This document shows, piece after piece, positions 34,737 through 44,000 of a stretch of 47,207 nucleotides of DNA. Under the pieces are notes generated by a model. It searched no databases. It saw only the letters and a list, made by a program, of their open reading frames with translations, and was not told where the DNA came from. The stretch spans positions 1-47,207 of the forward strand of contig JARLGU010000038.1 in NCBI GenBank assembly GCA_031292625.1, given 5' to 3'. Numbering within the stretch: position 1 is the stretch's first letter; every line of letters starts with the position of its first letter. The stretch is from Capsulimonadaceae bacterium (lineage in GTDB: Bacteria; Armatimonadota; Armatimonadia; Armatimonadales; Capsulimonadaceae). Position numbers and translations under genes: made by a program.

Positions 34737-36431
34737 ATGCATCGTTTCAAGCAGCTACGAAGCTGCGATCTAATACTCGCGTTGCTTCTCGTCGTTTCGG
34801 CGTTCCTGATTCTAAATGGACTGGACAGGGCCGCACTTTGGGACGATGAAGCGCAGGTTGGAGTGATTGCGCGCAACCTTCTCAAGACGGGGCATCTCAC
34901 CGGATGGGATGGCCGCAATCTCTACGGCTATTTCAACGGAACGCTGCTCGATGACCGGCTAGATTACATCAACCCGCCGCTCGACGTTCTGCTTGCGGCG
35001 GCGTCGATCAAACTACTGGGGCCGACCACGCTCGCCGTCAGATTGCCGTTCGCCCTCTGCGGCATTGCAAGCCTCATCGCATTTCTGGCTCTCGTACGCC
35101 GATCGTTCGATGAAAACCCTGCCCATCGGGTTTATGCCTTCGCGCTGTTCGCGCTGAATGTGTCATTCATTTTGTCGGCGAGAACCGGCAGGTATTACGC
35201 AATCTCGATGCTTTGTCAGATCCTCGTCTTCGTCCTGTATTACCGGTACCTCGAGCGCCGACGCTTGGCGGACGCCGTTGGTCTCGTTGCAACGTTGATT
35301 GTCGCGTTCTATGCGAGTTACCTGTTGGCGATCGGGACGCTCGCGTCGGTCGCCGCCGTTCACATCCTGCGGCACCGTCGTTCCTTGAGCAAGCAAGACA
35401 TCGTTCCCGTGACGATTGCCGCGGGAATTTTCGCCGTCTCGACGGTTCCGTACGCATTGATTCACAAAATCTGGTACAGGCCGGACTTTGTGCTGAGCGT
35501 CAACCCCTGGTATGTCGATCGTCTCACTATTCTGTGGCGATCGTTTCGCGACATGAACACCACCGCGACCCTGCCCTGGATGGTTGCCGTTTTGCTGCTT
35601 GGTCTTCTCGTGGTCAACCGTCGCCGAGCCCTTCCAGCGCCGCCCGTAGTCTACGATTGGCTGATCGCGCTGGCAGCATATTTCCTCGCGGTGGGGCTCT
35701 TTTCGCCGATGCCCAGGACGTCCGATCCCGCCGTGGCGGACATCCGGTACATGACCGGCATTTTCCCCTTCGCGTGCGGACTCGCCGGAGTCGCGGCCGC
35801 GCTGCTTTCTCGTGTATCAAGGGAATTGGCGGTCGTACTGTCCGCGGTTGCGATATGCTCCAACGCGCTGACATGGACGCCGTTGCCGGAACGCCAGTTC
35901 CCGTTTACGTCCAAACTGCGTCTGACGTTGCCGAACCTGGCCCTCGAAGAGATGCGCCCATATCCGACGGAGAATGGCGCTGTTGCCGAGTTTATCAATC
36001 GAAACGCCGCGCAGGATGACCTCGTCATGACGGTTCCTTCCTTCTTCGACAACTCGCTCTTGTTTTATTGCGGAGACAGGGTCAAGATCTGCGGCCAGCT
36101 CTATCTAAATGCCAAACTGTCCTTGGCGGAAATCCGAAAGGTTGGGCCGGCCAACTTCGTCGAAATGTCGTTTCCTGACTGGATTGTATTTAGCCGGTTT
36201 ACCCCGGAGGACGTGAACTATCTGAAATACTTCGAGAGGCCGCAACAAACACCGGCCGGAGCGATGGTTTCTCGACGCTACCGGCTTGCCGCAATCCTGC
36301 CCGTTTACGGCGCTCAGACGCAGCGTCCGGAACTGATCTGGCACGTCTTCGGCCCAGTCACGAAATACAAGATCGAGTCGGAGGCCACGTACGTATTCGA
36401 GCGGGACAAATCCGTTGCGAGAGCTCGATGA
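34737..36431 (+). CDS. GT39/ArnT-like membrane glycosyltransferase
   Basis: A 564-residue GT-C glycosyltransferase. The first periplasmic loop has ALWDDEAQVGVIARNLL with the acidic trio Asp36-Asp37-Glu38 typical of PMT_2/ArnT proteins, followed by DYINPPLDVLLAAASIKLLG, TTLAVRLPFALCG. About ten membrane segments end near residue 370, and a soluble C-terminal domain follows. These enzymes move a sugar from a polyprenyl-phosphate donor onto lipid A, protein or glycan in the periplasm. A weak AGAGG lies about 12 bases before the ATG. It is divergent from the esterase-like gene and convergent with the aldo/keto reductase. The acceptor is unknown. Confidence 0.85.
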   Translation: MHRFKQLRSCDLILALLLVVSAFLILNGLDRAALWDDEAQVGVIARNLLKTGHLTGWDGRNLYGYFNGTLLDDRLDYINPPLDVLLAAASIKLLGPTTLAVRLPFALCGIASLIAFLALVRRSFDENPAHRVYAFALFALNVSFILSARTGRYYAISMLCQILVFVLYYRYLERRRLADAVGLVATLIVAFYASYLLAIGTLASVAAVHILRHRRSLSKQDIVPVTIAAGIFAVSTVPYALIHKIWYRPDFVLSVNPWYVDRLTILWRSFRDMNTTATLPWMVAVLLLGLLVVNRRRALPAPPVVYDWLIALAAYFLAVGLFSPMPRTSDPAVADIRYMTGIFPFACGLAGVAAALLSRVSRELAVVLSAVAICSNALTWTPLPERQFPFTSKLRLTLPNLALEEMRPYPTENGAVAEFINRNAAQDDLVMTVPSFFDNSLLFYCGDRVKICGQLYLNAKLSLAEIRKVGPANFVEMSFPDWIVFSRFTPEDVNYLKYFERPQQTPAGAMVSRRYRLAAILPVYGAQTQRPELIWHVFGPVTKYKIESEATYVFERDKSVARAR

Positions 36432-36465
36432 GGCGGCGCGGATGGCCGCCCCATCGAGCCGCAAT

Positions 36466-37452
36466 CTACGAGAAGCCCAAGACAGGATGTGGAACGTACG
36501 GCTCTTCAAGCGCGGCAACTTCGGCATCTGTCAGGACGAGGGAGAGAGCCGCGACGGCGTCGTCCAGGTGTTGCGGCTTCGTCGCGCCGACGATTGGCGA
36601 CGTTACGGCGGGCTGCCGCAGGAGCCACGCGAGCGCGACCTGCGCTTGCGGTATCGCGCGGGTCTGTGCGATACTGGCGACGCGGTCGATGACGCCTTTG
36701 TCGGCGAGTTCGGTTGCCTGATACATCGCGTTGCCGAACAAATCGGACTTCGCGCGCTCGGTGCTTCCTTCCGCGCCCCAGGGCCGGGTCAGGCGGCCGC
36801 GCGCCAGCGGGCTCCACGGCAGCACGCCAATTCCCTCTTCGCGGCACAATTTGAGCATTTCACGCTCCTCTTCACGATAGAGAAGATTGTAATGATCCTG
36901 CATGGATACAAACCGGGTCCAGCCATGCTGATCCGCGAGATAGAGAGCTTTGCAAAACTGCCATGAATACATGGACGATGCGCCGATATAGCGGGCCTTC
37001 CCTTGCCTGACGATGTCGTGAAGCGCTTCGAGCGTCTCCTCAATTGGCGTTTCGTAATCCCAGCGGTGGATTTGGTACAGGTCGACGTAATCGGTTCCCA
37101 ACCGGGTTAAGCTCGCATCGATTTCCGACATGATCGCCTTTCGCGACAGACCCGCGCCGTTGACATCCGGCCGCATACGGCCGTGGACCTTGGTTGCGAT
37201 CACCACCTCTTCGCGCCTCGCATAATCACGCAACGCGCGGCCGACGATTTCTTCGCTCGTGCCGTCGGAATAGACGTTCGCGGTATCGAAAAAATTGATG
37301 CCGAGTTCCAGGGCGCGCGCAAGAAACGGCCGGCTCGTCTTTTCATCGAGCGTCCATGGATGCGGCCCGCGTTCAGGCACGCCGTAACTCATGCATCCGA
37401 GGCAGATCCTCGACACCTTCAACCCGGTCTTTCCAAGCTTTGTGAATTCCAT
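36466..37452 (-). CDS. Aldo/keto reductase, YajO/Tas-like
   Basis: A 328-residue NADPH-dependent aldo/keto reductase. The catalytic tetrad is visible: Asp56 and Tyr61 in NFFDTANVYSDGTSEE, Lys88 in VIATKVHG and His129 in LYQIHRWD. The start MEFTKLGKTGLKVSRICLGC is standard for this branch, and the late PAVTSPIVGATKPQHL is the cofactor-binding region. The ATG at 37452 is preferred over an upstream in-frame start because a GGATGGA Shine-Dalgarno precedes it and the family begins here. It reduces aldehydes or ketones of sugars or small metabolites; the substrate is unknown. It runs towards the GT39-like gene and shares its upstream interval with the cassette D regulator. Confidence 0.93.
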   Translation of the reverse strand: MEFTKLGKTGLKVSRICLGCMSYGVPERGPHPWTLDEKTSRPFLARALELGINFFDTANVYSDGTSEEIVGRALRDYARREEVVIATKVHGRMRPDVNGAGLSRKAIMSEIDASLTRLGTDYVDLYQIHRWDYETPIEETLEALHDIVRQGKARYIGASSMYSWQFCKALYLADQHGWTRFVSMQDHYNLLYREEEREMLKLCREEGIGVLPWSPLARGRLTRPWGAEGSTERAKSDLFGNAMYQATELADKGVIDRVASIAQTRAIPQAQVALAWLLRQPAVTSPIVGATKPQHLDDAVAALSLVLTDAEVAALEEPYVPHPVLGFS

Positions 37453-37514
37453 GGAGTTCCATCCAATCAGGTCGGCGACCAAAATGATATTCCTGCATAA
37501 GGATTGGCAGGTTC

Positions 37515-37526
37515 ATTATAATTATA
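37515..37526 (-). promoter_or_regulatory. Possible -10 region of the aldo/keto reductase
   Basis: Two adjacent TATAAT hexamers lie on the minus strand (plus 37515-37526), about 63 bp upstream of the reductase start. The -35 is poor. The 37453-37768 interval holds only this and the cassette D promoter. Confidence 0.35.
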
Positions 37527-37637
37527 GCCAGTCCGCCAACGTCCCTAACGCTTTGACCTTCCGCAAGCTGGGCCGTTGTTGAAAGCGGCTAATGGATTTG
37601 CCCTGGCGTGATGCCGATGGTTGGCGCCGGTTGCTGA

Positions 37638-37749
37638 TTGACAGGCGTTCGGGAGTGTGATACTATTGTCAATGAAGCGATTGGTCAGAATTGGTTTCAT
37701 TTGTAATAAATGATTTTCTAGATATGTGAATTTGACCAAACATTTGGTT
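37638..37749 (+). promoter_or_regulatory. Promoter and operator-like sites of the cassette D regulator
   Basis: TTGACA at 37638-37643, a 17-bp spacer and TACTAT at 37661-37666. Just after the -10 lies AATGAAGCGATTGGTCA (37671-37687). Further down is GACCAA-N4-TTGGTT (37734-37749), immediately before the coding start. Both recur upstream of the cassette D pilin with one or two changes, which marks them as binding sites of one regulator, most simply the LacI protein encoded here. Confidence 0.75.
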
Positions 37750-37768
37750 TGTAAGGATCTAAACTTGC

Positions 37769-38839
37769 ATGATTGAGACGGGCAATAGACAGCAGACGCG
37801 GCGCTTGCGTTCGGCAAGCCTTAAGGATGTTGCGGAGCGCGCGGGAATTGGGATTGCGACGGCTTCGGCCGTCCTCAATGGATCGCGTACCAACACGCGT
37901 GTCTCGGACGTTACGCGCGAACGCGTATTGGCGGCTGCCAAGGAACTGGACTACCATGCAAACGCGCTTGCGCGAGCTCTCACCGGACAGCCGACAAAAA
38001 CTCTTGGCATCGTCTTTGGCTTCCCGTTCGCGCTGATGAGCTTGCCGGACCCGTACGCGTTCGCCGTCCTGCAAGGCGTCGTCAAGGGAGCGACCGAAAC
38101 CGGCTACAACATTACGTTGTATACGGAGCCCTGGCATAGTGAGGCCCAGTCCTCAGGCGTCTTACGGGATGGGCGTACGGACGGGGTGCTCGTCATTGCG
38201 GTCGCGACCTATTCCGACATGATCGGCAGCCTCACGAAGGCGGGAATTCCTCTCGTAGCGGTTTCATCATGTTGTAAAGGCTACGGCGTGCCAAGCGTCG
38301 ACGTTGACAACGCCGCTGGCGCGCGCCTTGCAACTCGCCATCTCCTCGATCTTGGCCACCGGCGCATCGCGCATATTCGCGGGGACGATCATCTGACCAG
38401 CGGCATTGAGCGGCGCGAGGCGTTTGCCCAGGAAATGGCCGCCGCCGGCTCGCCCGAGCGCCCCGAATATGTGCTCTACGGGTCGTATACGGGGTCGGCC
38501 GGCTACGATCGAATGAAGCAGCTGCTCGCATTGCCACAGGCGCCAACGGCCGTATTTGCCGCTAACGATGTGGTCGCCCTTGGGGCGATTGAGGCGGCAC
38601 GGGATTGCGGGCTGAATGTTCCGGGCGATCTGTCGGTGGTGGGCTTCGACGACATCCCTATTCCAGCCCTTGTGTCGTCCGGGTTGACGACCATAAGGCA
38701 GCCTCTCGACGAGATTGGCGTCATGGCCGTTCGCATGCTCGCGGCACTCGTCAGGGACGAGGATGTCTCGCCCGTTTCGCGCACGCTTGAGCCTGAACTG
38801 ATTGTCCGGCATTCGACGGCGCCTCCAAGGCTACGCTAA
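37769..38839 (+). CDS. LacI-family transcriptional regulator (cassette D)
   Basis: A 356-residue LacI-family regulator. The helix-turn-helix is at about 16-62 (ASLKDVAERAGIGIATASAV, LNGSRTNTRVSDVTRERV). The effector domain spans about 72-345, with GHRRIAHIRGDDHLTSGIER, AVFAANDVVALGAIEAARD and LSVVGFDDIPIPALVSSGLT. It carries the standard features of a sugar-responsive repressor. The GACCAA-N4-TTGGTT site ends 19 bp before the ATG. GTAAGG at 37751 is a poor Shine-Dalgarno. The pilin gene is 292 bp downstream with its own promoter bearing the same sites, so this regulator and the pilin are separate transcripts under shared control. Confidence 0.93.
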   Translation: MIETGNRQQTRRLRSASLKDVAERAGIGIATASAVLNGSRTNTRVSDVTRERVLAAAKELDYHANALARALTGQPTKTLGIVFGFPFALMSLPDPYAFAVLQGVVKGATETGYNITLYTEPWHSEAQSSGVLRDGRTDGVLVIAVATYSDMIGSLTKAGIPLVAVSSCCKGYGVPSVDVDNAAGARLATRHLLDLGHRRIAHIRGDDHLTSGIERREAFAQEMAAAGSPERPEYVLYGSYTGSAGYDRMKQLLALPQAPTAVFAANDVVALGAIEAARDCGLNVPGDLSVVGFDDIPIPALVSSGLTTIRQPLDEIGVMAVRMLAALVRDEDVSPVSRTLEPELIVRHSTAPPRLR

Positions 38840-38887
38840 CGAAAGTTGCGCGCTCTTTTTTGCAAGCATTATTGGTCTGCAAGCCCC

Positions 38888-39001
38888 TTGACAGGGAGGA
38901 AGACGTATGTTACAATGAGACTAATGAAGCGTTTGGTCAATGTGTAATAAGGTTGTATGCGCTGATTTTTGATGTTTGCTTGAAGGACCAACCAATTGGT
39001 C
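38888..39001 (+). promoter_or_regulatory. Promoter and operator-like sites of the cassette D pilin operon
   Basis: TTGACA at 38888-38893, a 17-bp spacer and TACAAT at 38911-38916. AATGAAGCGTTTGGTCA (38923-38939) sits just after the -10, one base different from the regulator's copy at 37671. GACCAA-N4-TTGGTC (38986-39001) is a 6+6 dyad like that at 37734. The leader before the pilin start is about 210 bases with no other recognised element. Confidence 0.78.
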
Positions 39002-39131
39002 AAAGATTTATCTCTCGGCGTGGGTATGTGATGTCGCGTCCGGCGAAATCGTTTGGCAGCTCCAGAGGGTTGACTGGCAAAGTCCTGACGAACGATCTGG
39101 CGGGCGATTTGGAATGTAAAGGAGTTACGCA

Positions 39132-39980
39132 ATGGAACCTATCGATGCTAAGTCTTCGAATCGCGCAGGCTTCACTTTAATCGAGCTTCTCGTTGTAATA
39201 GCAATTATTGCTATATTGGCGGCAATTTTGTTTCCCGTGTTTGCAACGGCTCGCGAAAAGGCCAGACAGTCCACCTGCACGTCGAATCTGAAGCAACTGG
39301 GCATTGCGTTTACGCAGTACGCGCAAGACTATGACGAGATGTATCCCGTCGGTCCCCTGGGGGTCTACAATTACCACTGGGGAGACGGTTGGGCGGGAGC
39401 GATCTATCCCTATGTCAAGAGCACGGCCGTCTTTACGTGTCCCGATGACACGAGCACGGTCGCGGCGGCAGGAGAGACATTGGTGTCCTACGTGATCAAT
39501 GGGCATATTGCGGTCCCCGTAGGAATTGACAGCGACGGGGCAGGCGGCGCTATCTCGCAATTTTCCGCCCCCGCGCTTACGGTCGGATTGATGGAGGTTC
39601 AGGGGCAAAGCGCCATTATCACGAACGGAACCGAGATTGGTTCAAAGTGGATGTCTGGCGCTTTCGAACAATCGAACTTCCTTTGGAGCGCTGGTGTCGC
39701 GTCGCCAAGCTGCCCGAGCGGTTCCACGGGAAGTTGCGGCATCGGCGGTTCCGCAAGCGGCGGACCCGCGACCCTTTTGGCGACTGGATACTTTTTCTTC
39801 TGGCCGACCTTGCCTGCGGCCGCTCAGGCTCAATTCGCGGCGGCCGCCGGACGTCACAGTATCGGCTCTGACTATCTGATGCTCGACGGGCATGTGAAAT
39901 GGCTGCGGCCTGAAAAGGTTACATACAACTCGACCGCGAGCACCACTGGAACCAGCACGGTGACGTTCGATGTCGATTAG
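39132..39980 (+). CDS. H-X9-DG pseudopilin (DUF1559 type), cassette D, first copy
   Basis: A 282-residue type IV pilin-like protein. The leader ends Gly13 before FTLIELL, with Glu18 at +5. [13 protein letters not shown] and the Cys-containing [20 protein letters not shown] follow. The central region has [10 protein letters not shown] and [16 protein letters not shown], shared with the next gene. H-X9-DG is at His242 ([16 protein letters not shown]). AAAGGAG at 39118-39124 fixes the ATG. It is the first gene of the cassette D enzyme operon. The next gene is a divergent tandem copy. Processing by prepilin peptidase is expected; the role is unknown. Confidence 0.92.
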   Translation: MEPIDAKSSNRAGFTLIELLVVIAIIAILAAILFPVFATAREKARQSTCTSNLKQLGIAFTQYAQDYDEMYPVGPLGVYNYHWGDGWAGAIYPYVKSTAVFTCPDDTSTVAAAGETLVSYVINGHIAVPVGIDSDGAGGAISQFSAPALTVGLMEVQGQSAIITNGTEIGSKWMSGAFEQSNFLWSAGVASPSCPSGSTGSCGIGGSASGGPATLLATGYFFFWPTLPAAAQAQFAAAAGRHSIGSDYLMLDGHVKWLRPEKVTYNSTASTTGTSTVTFDVD

Positions 39981-40069
39981 CTCCATCAATCCGGCAAAGT
40001 AATGCCGGCTGCGGCCGCAATCGCACCTGGCTTAACGGCCTGGGCATAACATTAGCAACGAGGCAACTT

Positions 40070-40891
40070 ATGGATCGACAAGCCGAATCCGGCTCACTCA
40101 TTAACTTCTCGCTCAAGGAATGCGTAATAGTCTGCGTTATCACCGGCTTCGTCGCCGCGATGCTGTTTCCCGTGTTCGTTAGGGCTCGTGAGACGTCGTC
40201 GCAGGTTACGTGTGCATCGAATCTTGCTCAACTTGGCCGCGCTTTCAGCCAGTATGCTCAGGACAATGACCAGAAATATCCCGTCGGCCCGCTCGGCGCG
40301 TTCGGTTCACGCTGGGGCAATGGATGGGCGGGAGCGATTTCGCCGGACGTCAAAAACGTCGCCGCCTTTAAGTGTCCTGACGATGCGACTGTTCCGGCGG
40401 CGAACGAGAACGATGTTTCGTTTGTGCTCAATGCGCGGATTACGAGCGATAGCCCTGTCGAAGGGGCGGTCGCAGGATCGTTGGCCAAGGTGACGATGCC
40501 CGCGCGAACGATCTGCTTGCTGGAAGCTCAGGGGCAAAGCGCCGTCCTCACGAACGCGGGCGAGACGGGCTCGAAGTGGCTGTCAAGCACTTTCGATCAG
40601 AGCAATATGCTCTGGAAGACCGGCTCCGGAAACGAAGTGAATGCAAGCGGCGACGATCAACTGACGGCGGGCCACGCGCCGGTCGTGCTCGCCAGCGGGG
40701 AACCTGCCTATTGGAAAACTCTCCCGTCAGCTTGCCAATCTTGGTGGGGTAGTCCATCCGGCCGTCACGATGAAGCCGCGAACTATCTCATGTGCGATGG
40801 GCACGTCCAATGCGTGTTGCCGAAAGCGGTTACAACAATGTCCGCCGCGGACACAAACGGCCCTTATGTGGTCACATTTAGCGTGCAGTAA
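40070..40891 (+). CDS. Divergent tandem copy of the pseudopilin, degenerate prepilin motif
   Basis: A 273-residue paralogue of the gene just upstream, with closely matching central parts (KYPVGPLGAF; GNGWAGAIS; QGQSAVLTNAGETGSKW; FDQSNMLW). Its N-terminal helix has lost the canonical prepilin form: GSLIN precedes FSLKECVIVCVITGFVAAML. The -1 residue is Asn12, not Gly or Ala, but Phe13 and Glu17 (position +5) remain. FPVFVRARE and the Cys-containing CASNLAQLGRAFSQYAQDND follow. H-X9-DG is intact (His233, HDEAANYLMCDGHVQC). GAGG at 40060-40063 and an ATG give a usable start. It may be unprocessed and membrane-anchored, or a minor tip pseudopilin. It lies 89 bp after the first copy. Confidence 0.88.
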   Translation: MDRQAESGSLINFSLKECVIVCVITGFVAAMLFPVFVRARETSSQVTCASNLAQLGRAFSQYAQDNDQKYPVGPLGAFGSRWGNGWAGAISPDVKNVAAFKCPDDATVPAANENDVSFVLNARITSDSPVEGAVAGSLAKVTMPARTICLLEAQGQSAVLTNAGETGSKWLSSTFDQSNMLWKTGSGNEVNASGDDQLTAGHAPVVLASGEPAYWKTLPSACQSWWGSPSGRHDEAANYLMCDGHVQCVLPKAVTTMSAADTNGPYVVTFSVQ

Positions 40892-41015
40892 GAACGGGAA
40901 GGAGTTCGGTGCGCTTCAGAGCCGCGGGGCTATCATTTGCATCACCAAGCCGTTCCTGCTCTTCGCCTGTCAAAGGAAAATCGCTTGCCGGACCTATTCT
41001 TACGGATGTCACAAG

Positions 41016-44000
41016 ATGTCCAATAATGACCTTCCAATGCTCCCTTCGCTAACCGCTTCTGCGGCGCAAGCATCCACTTCCGTCACGCCTCCGGCAGCAA
41101 AGCCGCCAACGCGTGCGTCGTCACGCGGGCACGGGCCGCGCTGGATGCCCTCGCGGCGAACGGCTCTTCTCCGTGCATGCCGTGGATACGCGGCGCGTTG
41201 TCTTGCCGCGCTCGGGCTCTCTCTGCTAACCGTAACATCCTCCGCGGCCACCGTTCTGCTTCGCGTTGGGCCGAGCCGCGCCTATCATACGATCCAGTCG
41301 GCCGTCGACGCTGTCCCGGCGATCCTGAATGAGCCTTACGAGATAGCGATCGATCCGGGAACGTACCGTGAGGGCGTCACGGTCACCGGCAAGAGGACGA
41401 CGCTGGTCGACAACGTGACGCTCAAGGGAGACCTGGATCACCCGCCTGTCGTCGACGCCGGCGGTTTGCCATTTGCGGTTACCCTTGTCCAGCAGAACAA
41501 TGTCGTCATCGAGGGGCTTTCGTTCACCGGGGCGATCAGTTGGGGCGATGTGTTCCTGGATCGCTCGGACAACGATGCGATTCGCCGGTGCATCGTGCGC
41601 GACAATGCGAAGTATGACGGAATCTGCCTTTCGAGCAGCAAGACGAACGATATCGAGCATAACATCTTTTGCGGCAACAAGAGGTCAGGGATCTATCTCG
41701 TTAACAGCAGCGAAGCAAATACAATTCGCTTCAATATCTTCGAGGCCAATGGAAGCGGCGTGACGATGGATCTGAGCTACGGCCCTTTCGCCATTGCCGA
41801 AAACTGGAACTGCTTTTGCCGCAACGCCGGTGGCGCGAGCTTAGGATTTGCCAAGGGTGCGGCTGATCTTGAGAGCGATCCCGGGTTCATCAACGAGGCG
41901 GGGCTGCGCCTTTCAGCGGCTTCTCCCGTCGGGACATGGGGACCATCCGGCGCCGCAACGGACGATCATCCGGCTGCCGCCGTGAGCGCCGTAGCGTACA
42001 AACAGCCCGATGTGCAAGTCCACGCGTTCACTCAGCAAGCCGAACCTTACTCGTGCGATCAGCCGGTGCGCCTGGCAGTGGATTGCACTGGTCCGGACTC
42101 AGGTCGCGCCATCGCGGAGTTGCGGGTTTATCGTGAGGACGGGACGCTGGCAGTTGCAGCTAAGCCGCAAGCAATTGAGTTCCGGGACGGTCTAAGTTCC
42201 AAGGCTACGCTTGATTGGCAGCCGCCGCGCCAACAGGCCAGCGAAGTCTATGGCGTCGTAGGCGTTGTGCACGTCGGGAATAAAAGCTATTCGAGCGTCA
42301 GGATTTTCTTGCCCGTTTCCGGGCTGGCACGAACTGCTTCTTCGCGCGCCGGTGCTCCGCCTCCAAAGGACCTGCTCTACGGTTGTGAGATCCAGCCGCT
42401 GAAACTCACGCAACGGGGCCAAACTCCCGCGCGGATTGACCCAGTCATTTTCGATCAACTGAAGGCGAATGGCGGTACGACCGCGCACCTCATTTTTTGG
42501 TGGGCTTACATTGAGCCTGCTCCATATCAGTACGATTTTAGCAGCATCGATTGGGCGCTTGAGCAATGCAAAAGAGTGGGGCTCAAGGCGAGCATCTCCG
42601 TTTGGATGGCAGACAATGCGGTTCCCGCATACGTCTCCGGCGAAGAGATGCTCGACCAGTACGGCCATCCATTCATGGGGGGGCGCGGCATCGACAAGTG
42701 GTCGGATCTCATGCCCAGCCTATGGGGACCGATGACGCGGACCTACTACGGGAAGCTTATCGATACAATTTGCCGCAAGTATCTTGACGACCCTGTCGTG
42801 ATAGCCTGGGCCTTTATGTACCAGCATAACGAGGTCGTGCTCCATGATCGCTGTGGGGATCCTCCCATCCTGTACGACTACTCGGCGTTCTCGCAGGCAG
42901 CCTATCGTGACTATTTGAAAACTGTATGCGGCTGGAACCTGAAGCAGGTCAATAGCCGCTACGGCGCATCCTACGCGTCGTGGGAGGACGTAACGGAGCC
43001 AGTTCCGGTGTCCGGGCTGGATGCCTCCCTGCGCTGGAGCGATTTTCAAGATTTTCGCCGGTATTCGGTCCGCCAGTCGTTCGATTTTGTCTTTAGGACC
43101 GTACGTTCCGTTGATCCGTCGGGGAAAAAGATTCTGTGGGCTTTCAATCCCGAAGGGGCTGAGAATGTCTTCGACAAATACAACGCGATCCCGGATCACA
43201 CGAGCTCGGAAGCGCCGCGGGAACTCGATTATTTTCTCGCGAGCCGCCTGTTGCGGAACCGGCCCATCATGGCGGAGCCCACGACGATCCCCCCTGGTCC
43301 CTACGAAATCGGCGCTGGATATTTCGATGCCCTTGCAGCCCCCGTGCAAGGCTACTGGTGGGTCGGGACGGTTGTCGGGTTGTTCCCGGAAACCACGCCA
43401 GCGGCGCAATCGTTCCGGCGCGATCGCGCCGCGTGGGAAGAGCTGTCTCATAGCGTCCCGCCCGTCGCGAACCTTGCGATCTTGCGCAGCGACGATACGG
43501 CGCTAGCCGCCGGTAAGGTATTCTTCAACTATCCGCGCTTCTGGGCGGAGACTGGTTACGACCACCTCGTCAAACGATTGTTGTTCGGCCATTACGATTA
43601 CCAACCCGTCTACAGCGCCTTTTTCGAGATGGGCGGGCAGCGGTTTCCGAAGCAATACAAACTGATTATTGATACGAACAGTATCGTCATGCGCGATTCG
43701 CTGATGACGGCTCTCATTTTGCAAGTTCGCAACGGCGCGACCCTGGTCATTCAGCCGTCGAGTGGCCGGATCTGCCGCGAGGATCCTGAGAACCCATCGA
43801 AATCCCTCTTGGCCCGCATCGGTTGGCCGCTTTCCCGCGCGGCTGCGTTGGCCAAATGGGGCGTCGCAACCCGCGTTCAGCACCTAGGCAAAGGCCGTGT
43901 CGTGATGCTCGCAGGCGATGAAGACTGGGGCGACGCTTCGGCCGCGGCTTTTCTTGCCGCGTTGGCCGGCGCCGCGGGGATCCAGCCATCGGTTCAGACG

